This document shows positions 26,593-35,881 of a DNA stretch of 64,000 nt, piece by piece. Both the position numbers and the translations under genes were made by a program. The notes beneath the pieces were generated by a model. That model did no database searches, was not told the DNA's origin, and was given only the letters and a program-made list of their open reading frames with translations. The stretch is from Chryseobacterium sp. S0630 (lineage in GTDB: Bacteria; Bacteroidota; Bacteroidia; Flavobacteriales; Weeksellaceae), in NCBI RefSeq assembly GCF_024158915.1, contig NZ_JAMZGF010000019.1, positions 1 to 64,000 on the forward strand, written 5' to 3'. Position 1 is the first letter of the stretch, and each line of letters opens with the position of its first letter.

Positions 26593-27063
26593 ATGAGATC
26601 TATATTTACTCTGGCCGTTGTGGCAGCCCTTAATCTGGCATGTACCCAGACTGAACCAAAAATATTTACCAATAAGAACTCCTCTCCTATCTATCATAAA
26701 GTTTACCAAATTTCGGAATTGCCTGCTGTTCCAGACTTTGCTGCACCAATTAAAGAATCGTGGGAAATTCGAAAATTCACATTGATCAAGGCTGACTGCA
26801 AAATATTAAATTTTGAATTGAAAGTTACATCCTCATATTTTTGGAAGGAAGACAATACCCTGACTGGTTTTGTGATGACTGATAAAAAAACAAAAGAGAA
26901 AGCAGTGATGACAATAGAAGAAAATGGATATGAACTGATTTATACTGATCATTGCAAAATCTTCAAATTACAAGGTAAAACTGACACCGATAATAAAGTA
27001 TTGACCGATCCGCTGAGTATTCTCAAGAATAAACTTCTAACCTATGCAAGGACCAGGAGATAA
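26593..27063 (+). CDS. Small lipoprotein, N-terminal domain of the local protease family
   Basis: 156 residues from ATG at 26593; an upstream in-frame TTG (26572) overlaps the -7 element and is rejected. The lipobox is NLAC, cysteine near residue 17. The mature part has YQISELPAVPDFAAPIKESW, then IRKFTLIKADCKILNFELKV. This is the same domain as residues 35-130 of the metalloproteases at 34382 and 35882, but no protease domain follows. It may act alone, for example as an inhibitor or chaperone-like propeptide for its relatives, or it may be a truncated paralogue. No known family is recognised. Confidence 0.65.
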   Translation: MRSIFTLAVVAALNLACTQTEPKIFTNKNSSPIYHKVYQISELPAVPDFAAPIKESWEIRKFTLIKADCKILNFELKVTSSYFWKEDNTLTGFVMTDKKTKEKAVMTIEENGYELIYTDHCKIFKLQGKTDTDNKVLTDPLSILKNKLLTYARTRR

Positions 27064-27161
27064 TATACTTTACCCAACAATGAGATTTCTAAATCGATTT
27101 TACATAATACCTATGTCATAAAAAAACAGAAAAAAATAACACTAACAATATTTTCACAATC

Positions 27162-27218
27162 GTAGTTCAACAACTACACTTTAAATTCTTTGTTACACCC
27201 ATTACATTCTTAATTTCA
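27162..27218 (+). promoter_or_regulatory. GTAG-N8-CTAC promoter of the 27240 lipoprotein
   Basis: GTAGTT and AACTAC (27162-27177) form a perfect inverted repeat. TAATTTCA (27211-27218), a weaker -7 element, follows at 33 bp. Nearly the same 100 bp recur at 28474-28575. Confidence 0.55.
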
Positions 27219-27239
27219 TCATTAAAATAGAATTAAATT

Positions 27240-27689
27240 ATGAGAAAAATTATGTTTTTAATGGCTATTGCAGCCATATCATTTGTTTCATGTAATAAAA
27301 AAAACATTGAATCAAGTTCATTCACTGATAATAATGATAGTATGTATAAGATTTCAGAATTACCACTAATTCCAGAATTTGCGAAACCCATTGAAAAGGA
27401 AGGCGAAGTAAGAAAATTTACACTCATAAAAAATGATGGAACAAAACTGTATTTTGAATTAAAAAGTACTAAAGAAAAGTTTTCTGGAGATAAGCACAAA
27501 CTTGCTGGTTTCGTGACAAACCACATGAAAATAAAAGGAAAAGCATCTATGACTGTTGGAGAAAACAGCTATGACTTATCCTATACTGATAATCAAGAAG
27601 ATTGTACATTACAAGGAGAAAATAAACGAAGCATTAAATATAAAAATATCGAAATTAATTTACCTGGAATTATTAAAGAAAACTTTTAG
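27240..27689 (+). CDS. Small lipoprotein, N-terminal domain of the local protease family
   Basis: 149 residues with lipobox FVSC (cysteine at about 18). The mature part carries MYKISELPLIPEFAKPIEKE, GEVRKFTLIKNDGTKLYFEL and ASMTVGENSYDLSYTDNQED. Most of this is shared with the first 130 residues of the 34382 and 35882 metalloproteases. The C-terminal protease part is absent: the protein ends after INLPGIIKENF. Two explanations fit: a stand-alone domain that was kept, or a protease gene truncated by deletion. I see no protease remnant downstream. Confidence 0.65.
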   Translation: MRKIMFLMAIAAISFVSCNKKNIESSSFTDNNDSMYKISELPLIPEFAKPIEKEGEVRKFTLIKNDGTKLYFELKSTKEKFSGDKHKLAGFVTNHMKIKGKASMTVGENSYDLSYTDNQEDCTLQGENKRSIKYKNIEINLPGIIKENF

Positions 27690-28826
27690 CCAATTCCAGA
27701 AACAAATGATAATCTTTGTCAAAGAATAAATTACAAACCTGTTTAAACTTTTATTTTCCAGAGGAACGAAATAGAAAAGATTTCTTTCTGCTCCAAAATA
27801 TCTCTGAATTCTTTACTTCTCAACCCTGAACCTGCATTAAGAAACAAACCTTTCTATTCTACATTGATATCTTTTAAGAGAGAAAAGATTTCTTTAAAAA
27901 CATACTCAATCTTATAGAGATTATGAAGCTGTCTACTTAAAGAATTTTTCTAAGAAAGCATCTGCCTCTGATTATCATAAAGAAAAATACCGTTGCTTTT
28001 TTTTGATGATTTTCTCTCCCAATATCCAGCTCTCCTCCTGTTCTACTTCATGTATAACTTCCATTTAACCAAACACAGGGAAGAATCAGATTCTGTAGCA
28101 GAAAAATCCAGACTCGCTTAAAAGGAACCTTTATTGCTTGCTTCATTTATTGAAATAATAATCTAAAAGTTTCTAGCTTATTGTTTTCTTAGAATTTTTT
28201 TTTCAAACTCAATTCACAACATCGACAGCCCATTTTAATCATTTTATAATAAATTGGAAAATTCTTCCAAAATTGAATCTTATAGAACCCTCTCCTTTTA
28301 CCTTTTCTTAGATAGGGTAAAATCTATTTTTCCTATTTATATTTCTTTATGAATTCCAGAATTTCAGTCCTTTTTTTGCGGCTATAAATTGCTAATTTCT
28401 CTAACCTCTTTTATCCATTATAAAAGTTTAAATAAGATCGATAATATATTTTGTAAGCAGCTTAATAAAAACGAAAAATAACACTAACAATATTTTCACA
28501 ATCGTAGTCAAACAACTACGATTTAAATTCTTTGTTATACCTATTACATTCTTAATTTCATGGCTAAAAAAGAATTAATATCTGAAAACTATTATGCCAG
28601 GTTGCATTTAAAAACCCATTATTCACTACATCGATATTGAACTTCTGAAACAGCCATTCAATCAGTAAAGGACATGTACAAAAGATCAATATTGAAAAGA
28701 AATATCAACTTTTTCATATAAAAAAGAATGAGTAAAACTGCTCACTACTCACAGAAATTTCATTCACATCATCTATTTTAACAATACGGTCATACAGTCA
28801 TTAAACATAATAAAAAAAACAATAAT
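27690..28826. other. Long gene-free region with a second promoter copy
   Basis: About 1.1 kb with no supported gene on either strand and no clear terminator. It is strongly A+T-rich. The only recognisable signal is the copy of the 27162 promoter at 28504-28560. It may be the site of a lost gene. The last 260 bp would be the leader of the adhesin gene. Confidence 0.5.
28504..28560 (+). promoter_or_regulatory. GTAG-N8-CTAC promoter, probably of the adhesin gene
   Basis: ATCGTAGT (28501-28508) and ACTACGAT (28515-28522) form an 8-bp perfect inverted repeat with core GTAG-N8-CTAC. TAATTTCA at 28553-28560 lies 33 bp later. The next plus-strand gene begins 266 bp further, so the leader is long. 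Confidence 0.5.
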
Positions 28827-31800
28827 ATGAGAGAAAATTTACTTTTAGTGTTATTTTTAACATTCCTTGGAAACTTTGTTTTGGCTCAAAATAAAGGCAG
28901 GGTAGAGATTGCGGCAAAGCCTACGGCTGCATCTATGAAAGCAGGTGCTTTTATAGATGTAAATGCACCAGGCTATCCAGAGTCGAACTATCCTATAAAT
29001 CAGCTGATCAGTGATGTTCTTATATCAGGAGGCACCACTTGTGTCAGTTCAAATGTAAGCAATGTAACTGTTTCCCCAAACTTACCGGCCACTGATCCGA
29101 ACCGAAGCTGGGGATATTTCAATAAATCAAGTACAGACTTTCCTTTCACTAAAGGAATTATACTTTCAACAGGATATGCAAATAAAGCAGGGAACACTTT
29201 TGAGCCCAATTTAAGTGATAACCTTGGGACCGCAGGAGATCCAGATCTATCTGCTGCTATAGGAACCAACAACTTACATAATGCCACTTCTATAGAGTTT
29301 GACTTTGTGGCTGCTTCTACTGAAATTACTTTCAGATATTTATTTGCTTCTAAAGAATATCAGAGCAACTATCCTTGTACCTATACTGATGGTTTTGCCT
29401 TATTATTAAAAAAAGTATCTGATCCTACTTATACCAATCTTGCTGTACTTCCAGGAGGAGCAGGGCCTGTAAGTGTAACCAATATTCACCCTCAATATCC
29501 AAACTGCGGACCTCAGAATGAAGTATATTATGCGGGTAACAATACTGCTCAGATTGAGACTAATTTTAATGGACGTACCATTCCACTTACTGCAAAAGCA
29601 ACGGTAGTTCCTGGAGAAACCTATCATTTTAAAATTGTGCTTGCGGATTTTAATGATACCGCATATGATTCAGCAGTATTTCTTGAGGCAGGATCCTTTG
29701 ATATCGGAGTGGGAATGATGGATCCGGCAGGAGTCCAACTTCCGGATTCTGTCACTATGTGTGATAATACACCACAGACTTTTACTGCCTCAATTCAAGG
29801 ATCTAATATAACCTATCAGTGGTATCAGGGAACCAATGCTATTCCGGGAGCGACAAATGCGAGCTATACTGCAACACAACCTGGTGTATATACTGTTAAA
29901 GTTTTTATTCAGGGAAACAACTGTCCAGGAGAAGCAACCATTACTGTAGTAGCCGGAACTTCGCCTGTCGTCCAGAATGCAAGCTTAAGTGAATGTTCAA
30001 ACTCAGCAACGGCCACTTTCAATTTAACATCCGCACAAGCTTCAATAAGTACTACTCCGGGAGCTGTGTTTTCATATTATACTACTTTGGCAGACGCCAA
30101 TGCAGGAAATACCAATACCATTGCCAATCCTGCAGCCTATCTTTCCGGAAATGCAATCATTTATGCCCGCGTCAGCTCAGGAGCATGTTTCAAAGTGGCT
30201 CAATTGCAGCTTACAGTAATACAGACTGTAACTCCTGTTATCACTCCTTCATCAACTACCATTTGTTATGGAGGAAGCGTGACTCTTACCTCAAACCAAA
30301 CTACGGGAAATGTATGGTCTACAGGTGCTACGACACAATCTATTACCGTGACCTCTCCGGGAACTTATACCCTATCCAACAACAATGGATGTACAAGTAC
30401 TTCTACTTCAGTCACCATCAATGCTGAAAGCAATCCTGATGTACAGATCACTGGAAACCTGATTCTTTGTGAATCTTCAGCAACTACTTTAACAGCTACC
30501 TCTACAGGAACCGGAAATACTTTTTCATGGTCAAACGGGGTAAACGGATCTACCAATACCGTTACGGCAGGAGGTGTATACACAGTGACTGTTACTACTC
30601 CTTCAGGGTGCCAATATCAAAAATCCGTTACGGTGGATCAAGGTGTGGTTCCGGTAGTTCAGAACGCAAACTTAAGTGAATGTTCCAGCTCCGCAACAGC
30701 TAATTTCGATCTAACATCCGCACAAGCTTTAATAAGTACTACTCCAGGAACTGTATTTTCATATTACACGACATTAGCAGACGCCAATGCAGGAAATACC
30801 AATACCATTGCCAATCCCGCAGCTTATCTTTCCGGAAATACAACCATTTATGTCCGTGTCAGTTCTGCAACATGTTTCAAAGTGGCACAGCTACAGCTTA
30901 CAGTAACACAGACTGTAACCCCTGCCATCACCTCTTCGTCAACTACCATTTGTTATGGAGGAAGCGTGACTCTTACCTCAAACCAAACTACTGGAAATAT
31001 ATGGTCGACAGGTGCTACGACACAATCTATTACTGTGAACTCTCCGGGAACCTATACCCTATCCAACAGCAATGGATCATGTACAAGTACCCCTGTTTCA
31101 GTAACCATCAATGCTGAAAGCAATCCTGATGTCCAGATTACAGGAAACCTGGTTCTGTGTGAATCTTCAACAACTACTTTAACGGCCACCTCTACAGGAA
31201 CCGGAAATACTTTTTCATGGTCAAACGGGGTAAACGGATCTACCAATACCGTTACGGCAGGAGGTGTATACACAGTGACTGTTACTACGCCTTCAGGGTG
31301 CCAATATCAAAAATCCGTGACGGTGGATCAAGGTGTCGTTCCGGTAGTTCAGAACGCAACCTTAAGCGAATGTTCCAGCTCCGCAACAGCTAATTTCGAT
31401 CTAACATCCGCACCAACTTTAATAAGTACTACTCCGGGAACTGTATTTTCATATTACACGACATTAGCAGACGCCAATGCAGGAAATACCAATACCATTG
31501 CCAATCCTGCAGCTTATCTTTCCGGAAATGCAACCATTTATGTCCGTGTCAGTTCTGCAACATGTTTCAAAGTAGCACAGCTACAGCTTACAATAACACA
31601 GACTGTAACTCCTGCTATCACTCCTTCGTCAACTACCATTTGTTATGGAGGAAGCGTGACTCTTACCTCAAACCAAACTACGGGGAATGTATGGTCTACA
31701 GGTGCAACAACACAATCTATTACTGTGACCTCTCCGGGAACTTATACCCTATCCAACAGCAATGGATCATGTACAAGTACCCCTGTTTCAGTAACCATCA

Positions 31801-33896
31801 ATGCTGAAAGCAATCCTGATGTACAGATCACTGGAAATCTGGTCTTATGTGACCCTTCAACAACTACTTTAACGGCCACCTCTACAGGAACCGGAAATAC
31901 TTTTTCCTGGTCAAACGGGGTAAGCGGATCTACCAATACCGTTACAGCAGGAGGTGTATATACTGTGACTGTTACTACGCCTTCAGGTTGCCAATATCAA
32001 AAATCCGTGACCGTAACTCAAGGTGTGGTTCCGGTAGCTCAGAACGCAACCTTAAGCGAATGTTCCAGCTCCGCAACAGCTAATTTCGATTTAACATCTG
32101 CACAAACTTTAATAAGTACTACTCCGGGAACTGTATTTTCATATTACACGACATTAGCAGACGCCAATGCAGGAAATACCAATACCATTGCCAATCCTGC
32201 GGCTTATCTTTCCGGAAATGCAACCATTTATGTCCGTATAGCATCAGCTACCTGTTCGAAAGTTGTAGAATTGCAATTGATAATCAATACAAACCCCACT
32301 CTAGTCATTTCTACATCCGCTCCGGCAATTTGTAATAACGGGAGTGTAACTTTAACATCGAATTTTGCAACGGGAAATACATGGTCTACAGGTGCAACGA
32401 CTCAATCTATCACCATAACAGCTCCCGGAACTTATACTTTAACTAATACAAGTGGAAACTGTGCCATTGCTCCTGCATCAATTACTATTGTAGCAGATGT
32501 GGATCCCAACGTACAGATTACTGGGAATTTAGCGTTTTGTGAAGGTTCATCTACAGTTTTAACGGCAACGGCATCAGGCACAGGAAATACTTTTTCCTGG
32601 TCAAACGGGGTAAACGGAACTACCAATACAGTTGTTGCAGGAGGTATTTATACAGTAACTGTTACAACACCTGCAGGTTGTCAATATCAAAAAACCGTAA
32701 CCGTAACCATGGACCCTGCAATAATTGTCAATATCGCTACTCCTTCACAAATTACATGTACTGTTGCTCAAATTACACTGGATGCTACAACATCTGTTTA
32801 TCAGCCTGGAGCAACATTCTTATGGACAGCAACTAATGGTGGAAATATTGTTTCAGGAGCAAATACATTGACTCCGATAGTGAATAATGGTGGAACTTAC
32901 ACGCTTACGATTACAAGTGCTAATCCATCAGGTTGTGTGAAACAAGCTACAGTAACCGTAATAAATAATACAACTCCACCTATTATTTCTATCACCGCAC
33001 CTGCTCTTACAATTTGTAAAGGGCAATCTGTTACTCTAACTGCATCCGGTGCTATAACCTATACATGGACTGGATTATCAGGTAACGGAAATACTCAGAC
33101 AGTTTCCCCTACTTCCACAACGACCTATACCGTAACTGGAGTGGGAATCAATGGTTGTGCTTCACAAACAGCTGCAACCATTACCATCAATGTGGTTCCT
33201 GAAATAACATCCGCTCTGAACAATATAGAAATCTGCAAAGGAGATACTGGTATATTAGATGCAGGATCAGGTTTAAACTATACTTATAGCTGGAATACCG
33301 GAGCGACAACTCAGAAAATCAATGTAACTGCTACCGGTACTTATACAGTAACCATCAATAATGGAACTTGCTCTAAATCCTTTACTGCTGCAGTTTCATA
33401 TATTCTTACCCCAGAAATTACCGGTATAGTTTACAATAACAATACCTTAACTATTAATGCAAAAAATAATGGAAGTATTTCTCTTGAATATTCTATTGAT
33501 GGAGGGGTTACCTGGCAGACTTCAAATGTTTTCACCAATGTTCTTAAAAAGACTCTATATTCTATTCGGGTTAGAAACAAAGAGACTTCTTGTGATACAA
33601 ATGTAGAATATTACACATTCTTTATGGCTAATGTTATTACTCCAAATAATGATGGCATTAATGATGTAATAAATTTTAGTGAGATCAGTAAATACGGAAA
33701 TTTTGAAGGAAGCATATTCGACAAATATGGTAAAGCAGTATTTAAACCAACCTCAAAAACTCCAATCTGGGATGGGAAATATATTGGAAATCCTCTTCCA
33801 ACTGATACTTATTGGTACAAACTATTCTGGCAAGATAAAATAAGTAAAAAGAATGTTGAACTATCAGGTTGGATCCTATTAAAAAACAGAGAGTAG
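28827..33896 (+). CDS. Giant T9SS-secreted adhesin with 690-bp repeats
   Basis: 1689 residues. The signal peptide covers 1-20. A choice-of-anchor-L-like domain spans about 45-290 (FTKGIILSTGYANKAG, EFDFVAASTEITFRYLFASK). Next come Ig-like repeats: four units of about 230 residues with LSECSSSATANFDLTS, FSYYTTLADANAGNTNTIAN and TICYGGSVTLTSNQTTGN. More diverged Ig-like modules follow, then a C-terminal CHU_C (gliding-associated, type B sorting) domain (NVITPNNDGINDVINFSEIS). It should be exported by T9SS and displayed on, or released from, the surface as an adhesin in the SprB style. The DNA repeats are nearly identical and prone to copy-number change. Confidence 0.85.
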   Translation: MRENLLLVLFLTFLGNFVLAQNKGRVEIAAKPTAASMKAGAFIDVNAPGYPESNYPINQLISDVLISGGTTCVSSNVSNVTVSPNLPATDPNRSWGYFNKSSTDFPFTKGIILSTGYANKAGNTFEPNLSDNLGTAGDPDLSAAIGTNNLHNATSIEFDFVAASTEITFRYLFASKEYQSNYPCTYTDGFALLLKKVSDPTYTNLAVLPGGAGPVSVTNIHPQYPNCGPQNEVYYAGNNTAQIETNFNGRTIPLTAKATVVPGETYHFKIVLADFNDTAYDSAVFLEAGSFDIGVGMMDPAGVQLPDSVTMCDNTPQTFTASIQGSNITYQWYQGTNAIPGATNASYTATQPGVYTVKVFIQGNNCPGEATITVVAGTSPVVQNASLSECSNSATATFNLTSAQASISTTPGAVFSYYTTLADANAGNTNTIANPAAYLSGNAIIYARVSSGACFKVAQLQLTVIQTVTPVITPSSTTICYGGSVTLTSNQTTGNVWSTGATTQSITVTSPGTYTLSNNNGCTSTSTSVTINAESNPDVQITGNLILCESSATTLTATSTGTGNTFSWSNGVNGSTNTVTAGGVYTVTVTTPSGCQYQKSVTVDQGVVPVVQNANLSECSSSATANFDLTSAQALISTTPGTVFSYYTTLADANAGNTNTIANPAAYLSGNTTIYVRVSSATCFKVAQLQLTVTQTVTPAITSSSTTICYGGSVTLTSNQTTGNIWSTGATTQSITVNSPGTYTLSNSNGSCTSTPVSVTINAESNPDVQITGNLVLCESSTTTLTATSTGTGNTFSWSNGVNGSTNTVTAGGVYTVTVTTPSGCQYQKSVTVDQGVVPVVQNATLSECSSSATANFDLTSAPTLISTTPGTVFSYYTTLADANAGNTNTIANPAAYLSGNATIYVRVSSATCFKVAQLQLTITQTVTPAITPSSTTICYGGSVTLTSNQTTGNVWSTGATTQSITVTSPGTYTLSNSNGSCTSTPVSVTINAESNPDVQITGNLVLCDPSTTTLTATSTGTGNTFSWSNGVSGSTNTVTAGGVYTVTVTTPSGCQYQKSVTVTQGVVPVAQNATLSECSSSATANFDLTSAQTLISTTPGTVFSYYTTLADANAGNTNTIANPAAYLSGNATIYVRIASATCSKVVELQLIINTNPTLVISTSAPAICNNGSVTLTSNFATGNTWSTGATTQSITITAPGTYTLTNTSGNCAIAPASITIVADVDPNVQITGNLAFCEGSSTVLTATASGTGNTFSWSNGVNGTTNTVVAGGIYTVTVTTPAGCQYQKTVTVTMDPAIIVNIATPSQITCTVAQITLDATTSVYQPGATFLWTATNGGNIVSGANTLTPIVNNGGTYTLTITSANPSGCVKQATVTVINNTTPPIISITAPALTICKGQSVTLTASGAITYTWTGLSGNGNTQTVSPTSTTTYTVTGVGINGCASQTAATITINVVPEITSALNNIEICKGDTGILDAGSGLNYTYSWNTGATTQKINVTATGTYTVTINNGTCSKSFTAAVSYILTPEITGIVYNNNTLTINAKNNGSISLEYSIDGGVTWQTSNVFTNVLKKTLYSIRVRNKETSCDTNVEYYTFFMANVITPNNDGINDVINFSEISKYGNFEGSIFDKYGKAVFKPTSKTPIWDGKYIGNPLPTDTYWYKLFWQDKISKKNVELSGWILLKNRE
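29973..32720 (+). repeat. Four tandem 690-bp repeats inside the adhesin gene
   Basis: The anchor CAGAACGC recurs at 30660, 31350 and 32040, exactly 690 bp apart; the first unit begins at 29973 (CAGAATGC, 687 bp before). Units 2 and 3 are almost identical at DNA level; unit 4 diverges in its second half. The period keeps the reading frame (230 codons). Confidence 0.9.
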
Positions 33897-33979
33897 ATCT
33901 GATGAATATTATTAGGGTATTTATTTTCTTAAAAAAAGTAAATCCTCTTATAACACAAAAATCATCACACAATGAACTG

Positions 33980-34017
33980 CCCCCAAAAAGTATCTGACTT
34001 TTTGGGGGTAGTTTTTT
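33980..34017 (+). terminator. Terminator of the adhesin gene
   Basis: Arms CCCCCAAAAAGT and ACTTTTTGGGGG (12 bp) with a 5-nt loop are followed by a T-run. Confidence 0.9.
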
Positions 34018-34301
34018 ATGGGGAAATCAATATTGTTTAAGTTTTAAGAATAACGTGTAGAAACTATAAATATCATTAAAAATTACAAAGTTTAAAACTG
34101 AAAAATATATTTTCGAAGTTAGAAATACACCATGACATTCTGAAAGAAGTTATCACGAAAACAATTATTCCAGGAGATTAATTGTTCCGGATTACGATGT
34201 TATTATTGCCGGAGCCTAAAAATTGGCAAGTATATACCATTCACAATATTATTATAGCAATAAAAAAGACGACAATAAAAGCAATTAATATCTTCATATA
34301 T

Positions 34302-34358
34302 GTAGTTTAATTTTTACATCAGTCTTTTTATTATATCACTATTAAGTGATTAAATTTA
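34302..34358 (+). promoter_or_regulatory. GTAG-type promoter of the 34382 protease
   Basis: GTAG (34302-34305), 8 bp, TTAC (34314-34317), 33 bp, TAAATTTA (34351-34358). One arm and the last -7 base deviate from the consensus. Confidence 0.5.
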
Positions 34359-34381
34359 TCACCAATTAAAGAATTATATTT

Positions 34382-35665
34382 ATGAAAAAGATTATGATTT
34401 CAATGGCTTTTGCAGCCACTCTGTTTGTTTCATGTCACAATGAAAACCTTGAAACCAGTTCACCTGCTGATAGCGGTATCGTAACCAATAATGGCAGTAT
34501 GTACAAAATTTCGGAATTACCATTAATACCGGAGTTTGCAAAGCCTATTGGAAAAGAAGGAGAAGTGAGAAAATTCACGTTGATTAAAAATGATGGTTCA
34601 CAATTGAATTTTGAACTTATAAGCAACAAAGCAACTCTATTTGGAAAAATGAGAACCTTTATGGGAACAGTAGATACAAGTGGACAAAATAAAGAAAAAG
34701 CCATCATGATTGTAGGAGAAAATGGTTTTGACTTATTTTACACAGATCAGAATCAGGATTACAGATTAAGGGGTAATCAGGATCTCAATATTGGTTTGCA
34801 AAAAGGAAATCTGGGAATCAACCCAAATCACAAAAATCAGTTTCTGGCTTTGGCTAAGAAAAAAGGATTAGACGGTGATCATTTATTACAGGAAGCGAAT
34901 AAAAAACCTGTTGATAATGATAAACGTTATGAGGTAGCAGTGGAAAAGTCAAACTATTATTCCTTAATTAATGTAACAGCTACCTTACAGAAAAAGGGTT
35001 CCGGTAAAAATTATGGAAAATGTAATGCAGATTCTCTTCCCTTTCCATCTTCTGAAAAATCATATGGCAAAAATTCAGGGTCTTTGCGTGCATATAATAT
35101 TGAGATTGTATATAGTGACAGTACTTTTGATTTTGACTCATCTTACGCTGCTCTTTTAACATCACTTAATTCAGTAGATTCAGGATTTGAAACAATTCTA
35201 CCCAATGTTACTCAATATCAAGGGCGTCCTGGTAATCCAGATTTCCCGCTATCTGTAGAAGACGAGCTAAATTATAACACAGCATTTTCTAAAGTATATA
35301 ATTCGACTGAGCAATTGGAAAAATTTGAAAACTGGATTGGCTCAAGCCATCTTAATAATGCAGAAAGACTAATTAGAGTTGCATTGTATGAAAGTACTTG
35401 GGATGCTTCAACATGGGCGTCAGGAACTTTGGGGCTGGCAAGACCAGATATGTATAAAAAAAGTACGAATAGTTTTTATCGTAAATATTCAGCACTGATA
35501 GCTTGTGACGATTATAGTAATACCTTCGCACATGAATGTGGTCACAATTTAGGAGCCCAACATGTAGATAGTTATTCCGATTTGATGTATAAAAGTGCCA
35601 ATTTTACACATAAGCATTATGACGCTACCAACATCTCTAACATAAAAGGGTCATTAACTTATTAA
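34382..35665 (+). CDS. Lipoprotein zinc metalloprotease, copy A
   Basis: 427 residues. The lipobox FVSC places the lipid on a cysteine near residue 18. Residues 35-130 are the local N-terminal domain (MYKISELPLIPEFAKPIGKE, KAIMIVGENGFDLFYTDQNQ). The C-terminal half contains the metzincin site HECGHNLGAQH starting at residue 384 and a downstream methionine in SDLMYKSANF, the expected Met-turn. It lacks a T9SS tail, so it is probably held on the outer membrane or cell surface by its lipid. Activity is expected on peptides or proteins; the substrate is unknown. The first 150 bp are almost the same as those of the next gene. Confidence 0.8.
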   Translation: MKKIMISMAFAATLFVSCHNENLETSSPADSGIVTNNGSMYKISELPLIPEFAKPIGKEGEVRKFTLIKNDGSQLNFELISNKATLFGKMRTFMGTVDTSGQNKEKAIMIVGENGFDLFYTDQNQDYRLRGNQDLNIGLQKGNLGINPNHKNQFLALAKKKGLDGDHLLQEANKKPVDNDKRYEVAVEKSNYYSLINVTATLQKKGSGKNYGKCNADSLPFPSSEKSYGKNSGSLRAYNIEIVYSDSTFDFDSSYAALLTSLNSVDSGFETILPNVTQYQGRPGNPDFPLSVEDELNYNTAFSKVYNSTEQLEKFENWIGSSHLNNAERLIRVALYESTWDASTWASGTLGLARPDMYKKSTNSFYRKYSALIACDDYSNTFAHECGHNLGAQHVDSYSDLMYKSANFTHKHYDATNISNIKGSLTY

Positions 35666-35712
35666 TAGTAAATATATTTAATATAATCCGGATCTTAGAA
35701 TCAGTACATTGT

Positions 35713-35743
35713 AAAAAGGATGAGCAGTTTTGCTCATCCTTTT
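35713..35743 (+). terminator. Terminator of protease copy A
   Basis: Arms AAAGGATGAGCA and TGCTCATCCTTT (12 bp) with a 4-nt loop and a T-run. The same structure, with the same preceding 20 bp, ends copy B. Confidence 0.9.
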
Positions 35744-35802
35744 ATTATATTACTCTATGTTCCAAAAAAACGACAAATAATATCATTAATATTTTCACAT
35801 GT

Positions 35803-35858
35803 GTAGTTCAATATCTACATTTATTCTTTATTATTTCACAGACAAGAGAGTAATTTTG
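35803..35858 (+). promoter_or_regulatory. GTAG-N8-CTAC promoter of the 35882 protease
   Basis: GTAG (35803-35806), 8 bp, CTAC (35815-35818), 32 bp, TAATTTTG (35851-35858). Both motifs are perfect matches. Confidence 0.6.
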
Positions 35859-35881
35859 TCACCGATTAAAGAATTATATTT

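Larger units (their letters stand above)
33897..34381. other. Intergenic region between adhesin and protease genes
   Basis: It holds the adhesin terminator at 33980-34017 and the GTAG-type promoter at 34302-34358. Nothing else is recognised between them. Confidence 0.6.

Noticed and set aside
29993..31936. Several antisense and out-of-frame reading frames inside the adhesin gene
   Set aside because: They recur every 690 bp, as expected for shadows of the repeat, and have no features of their own.
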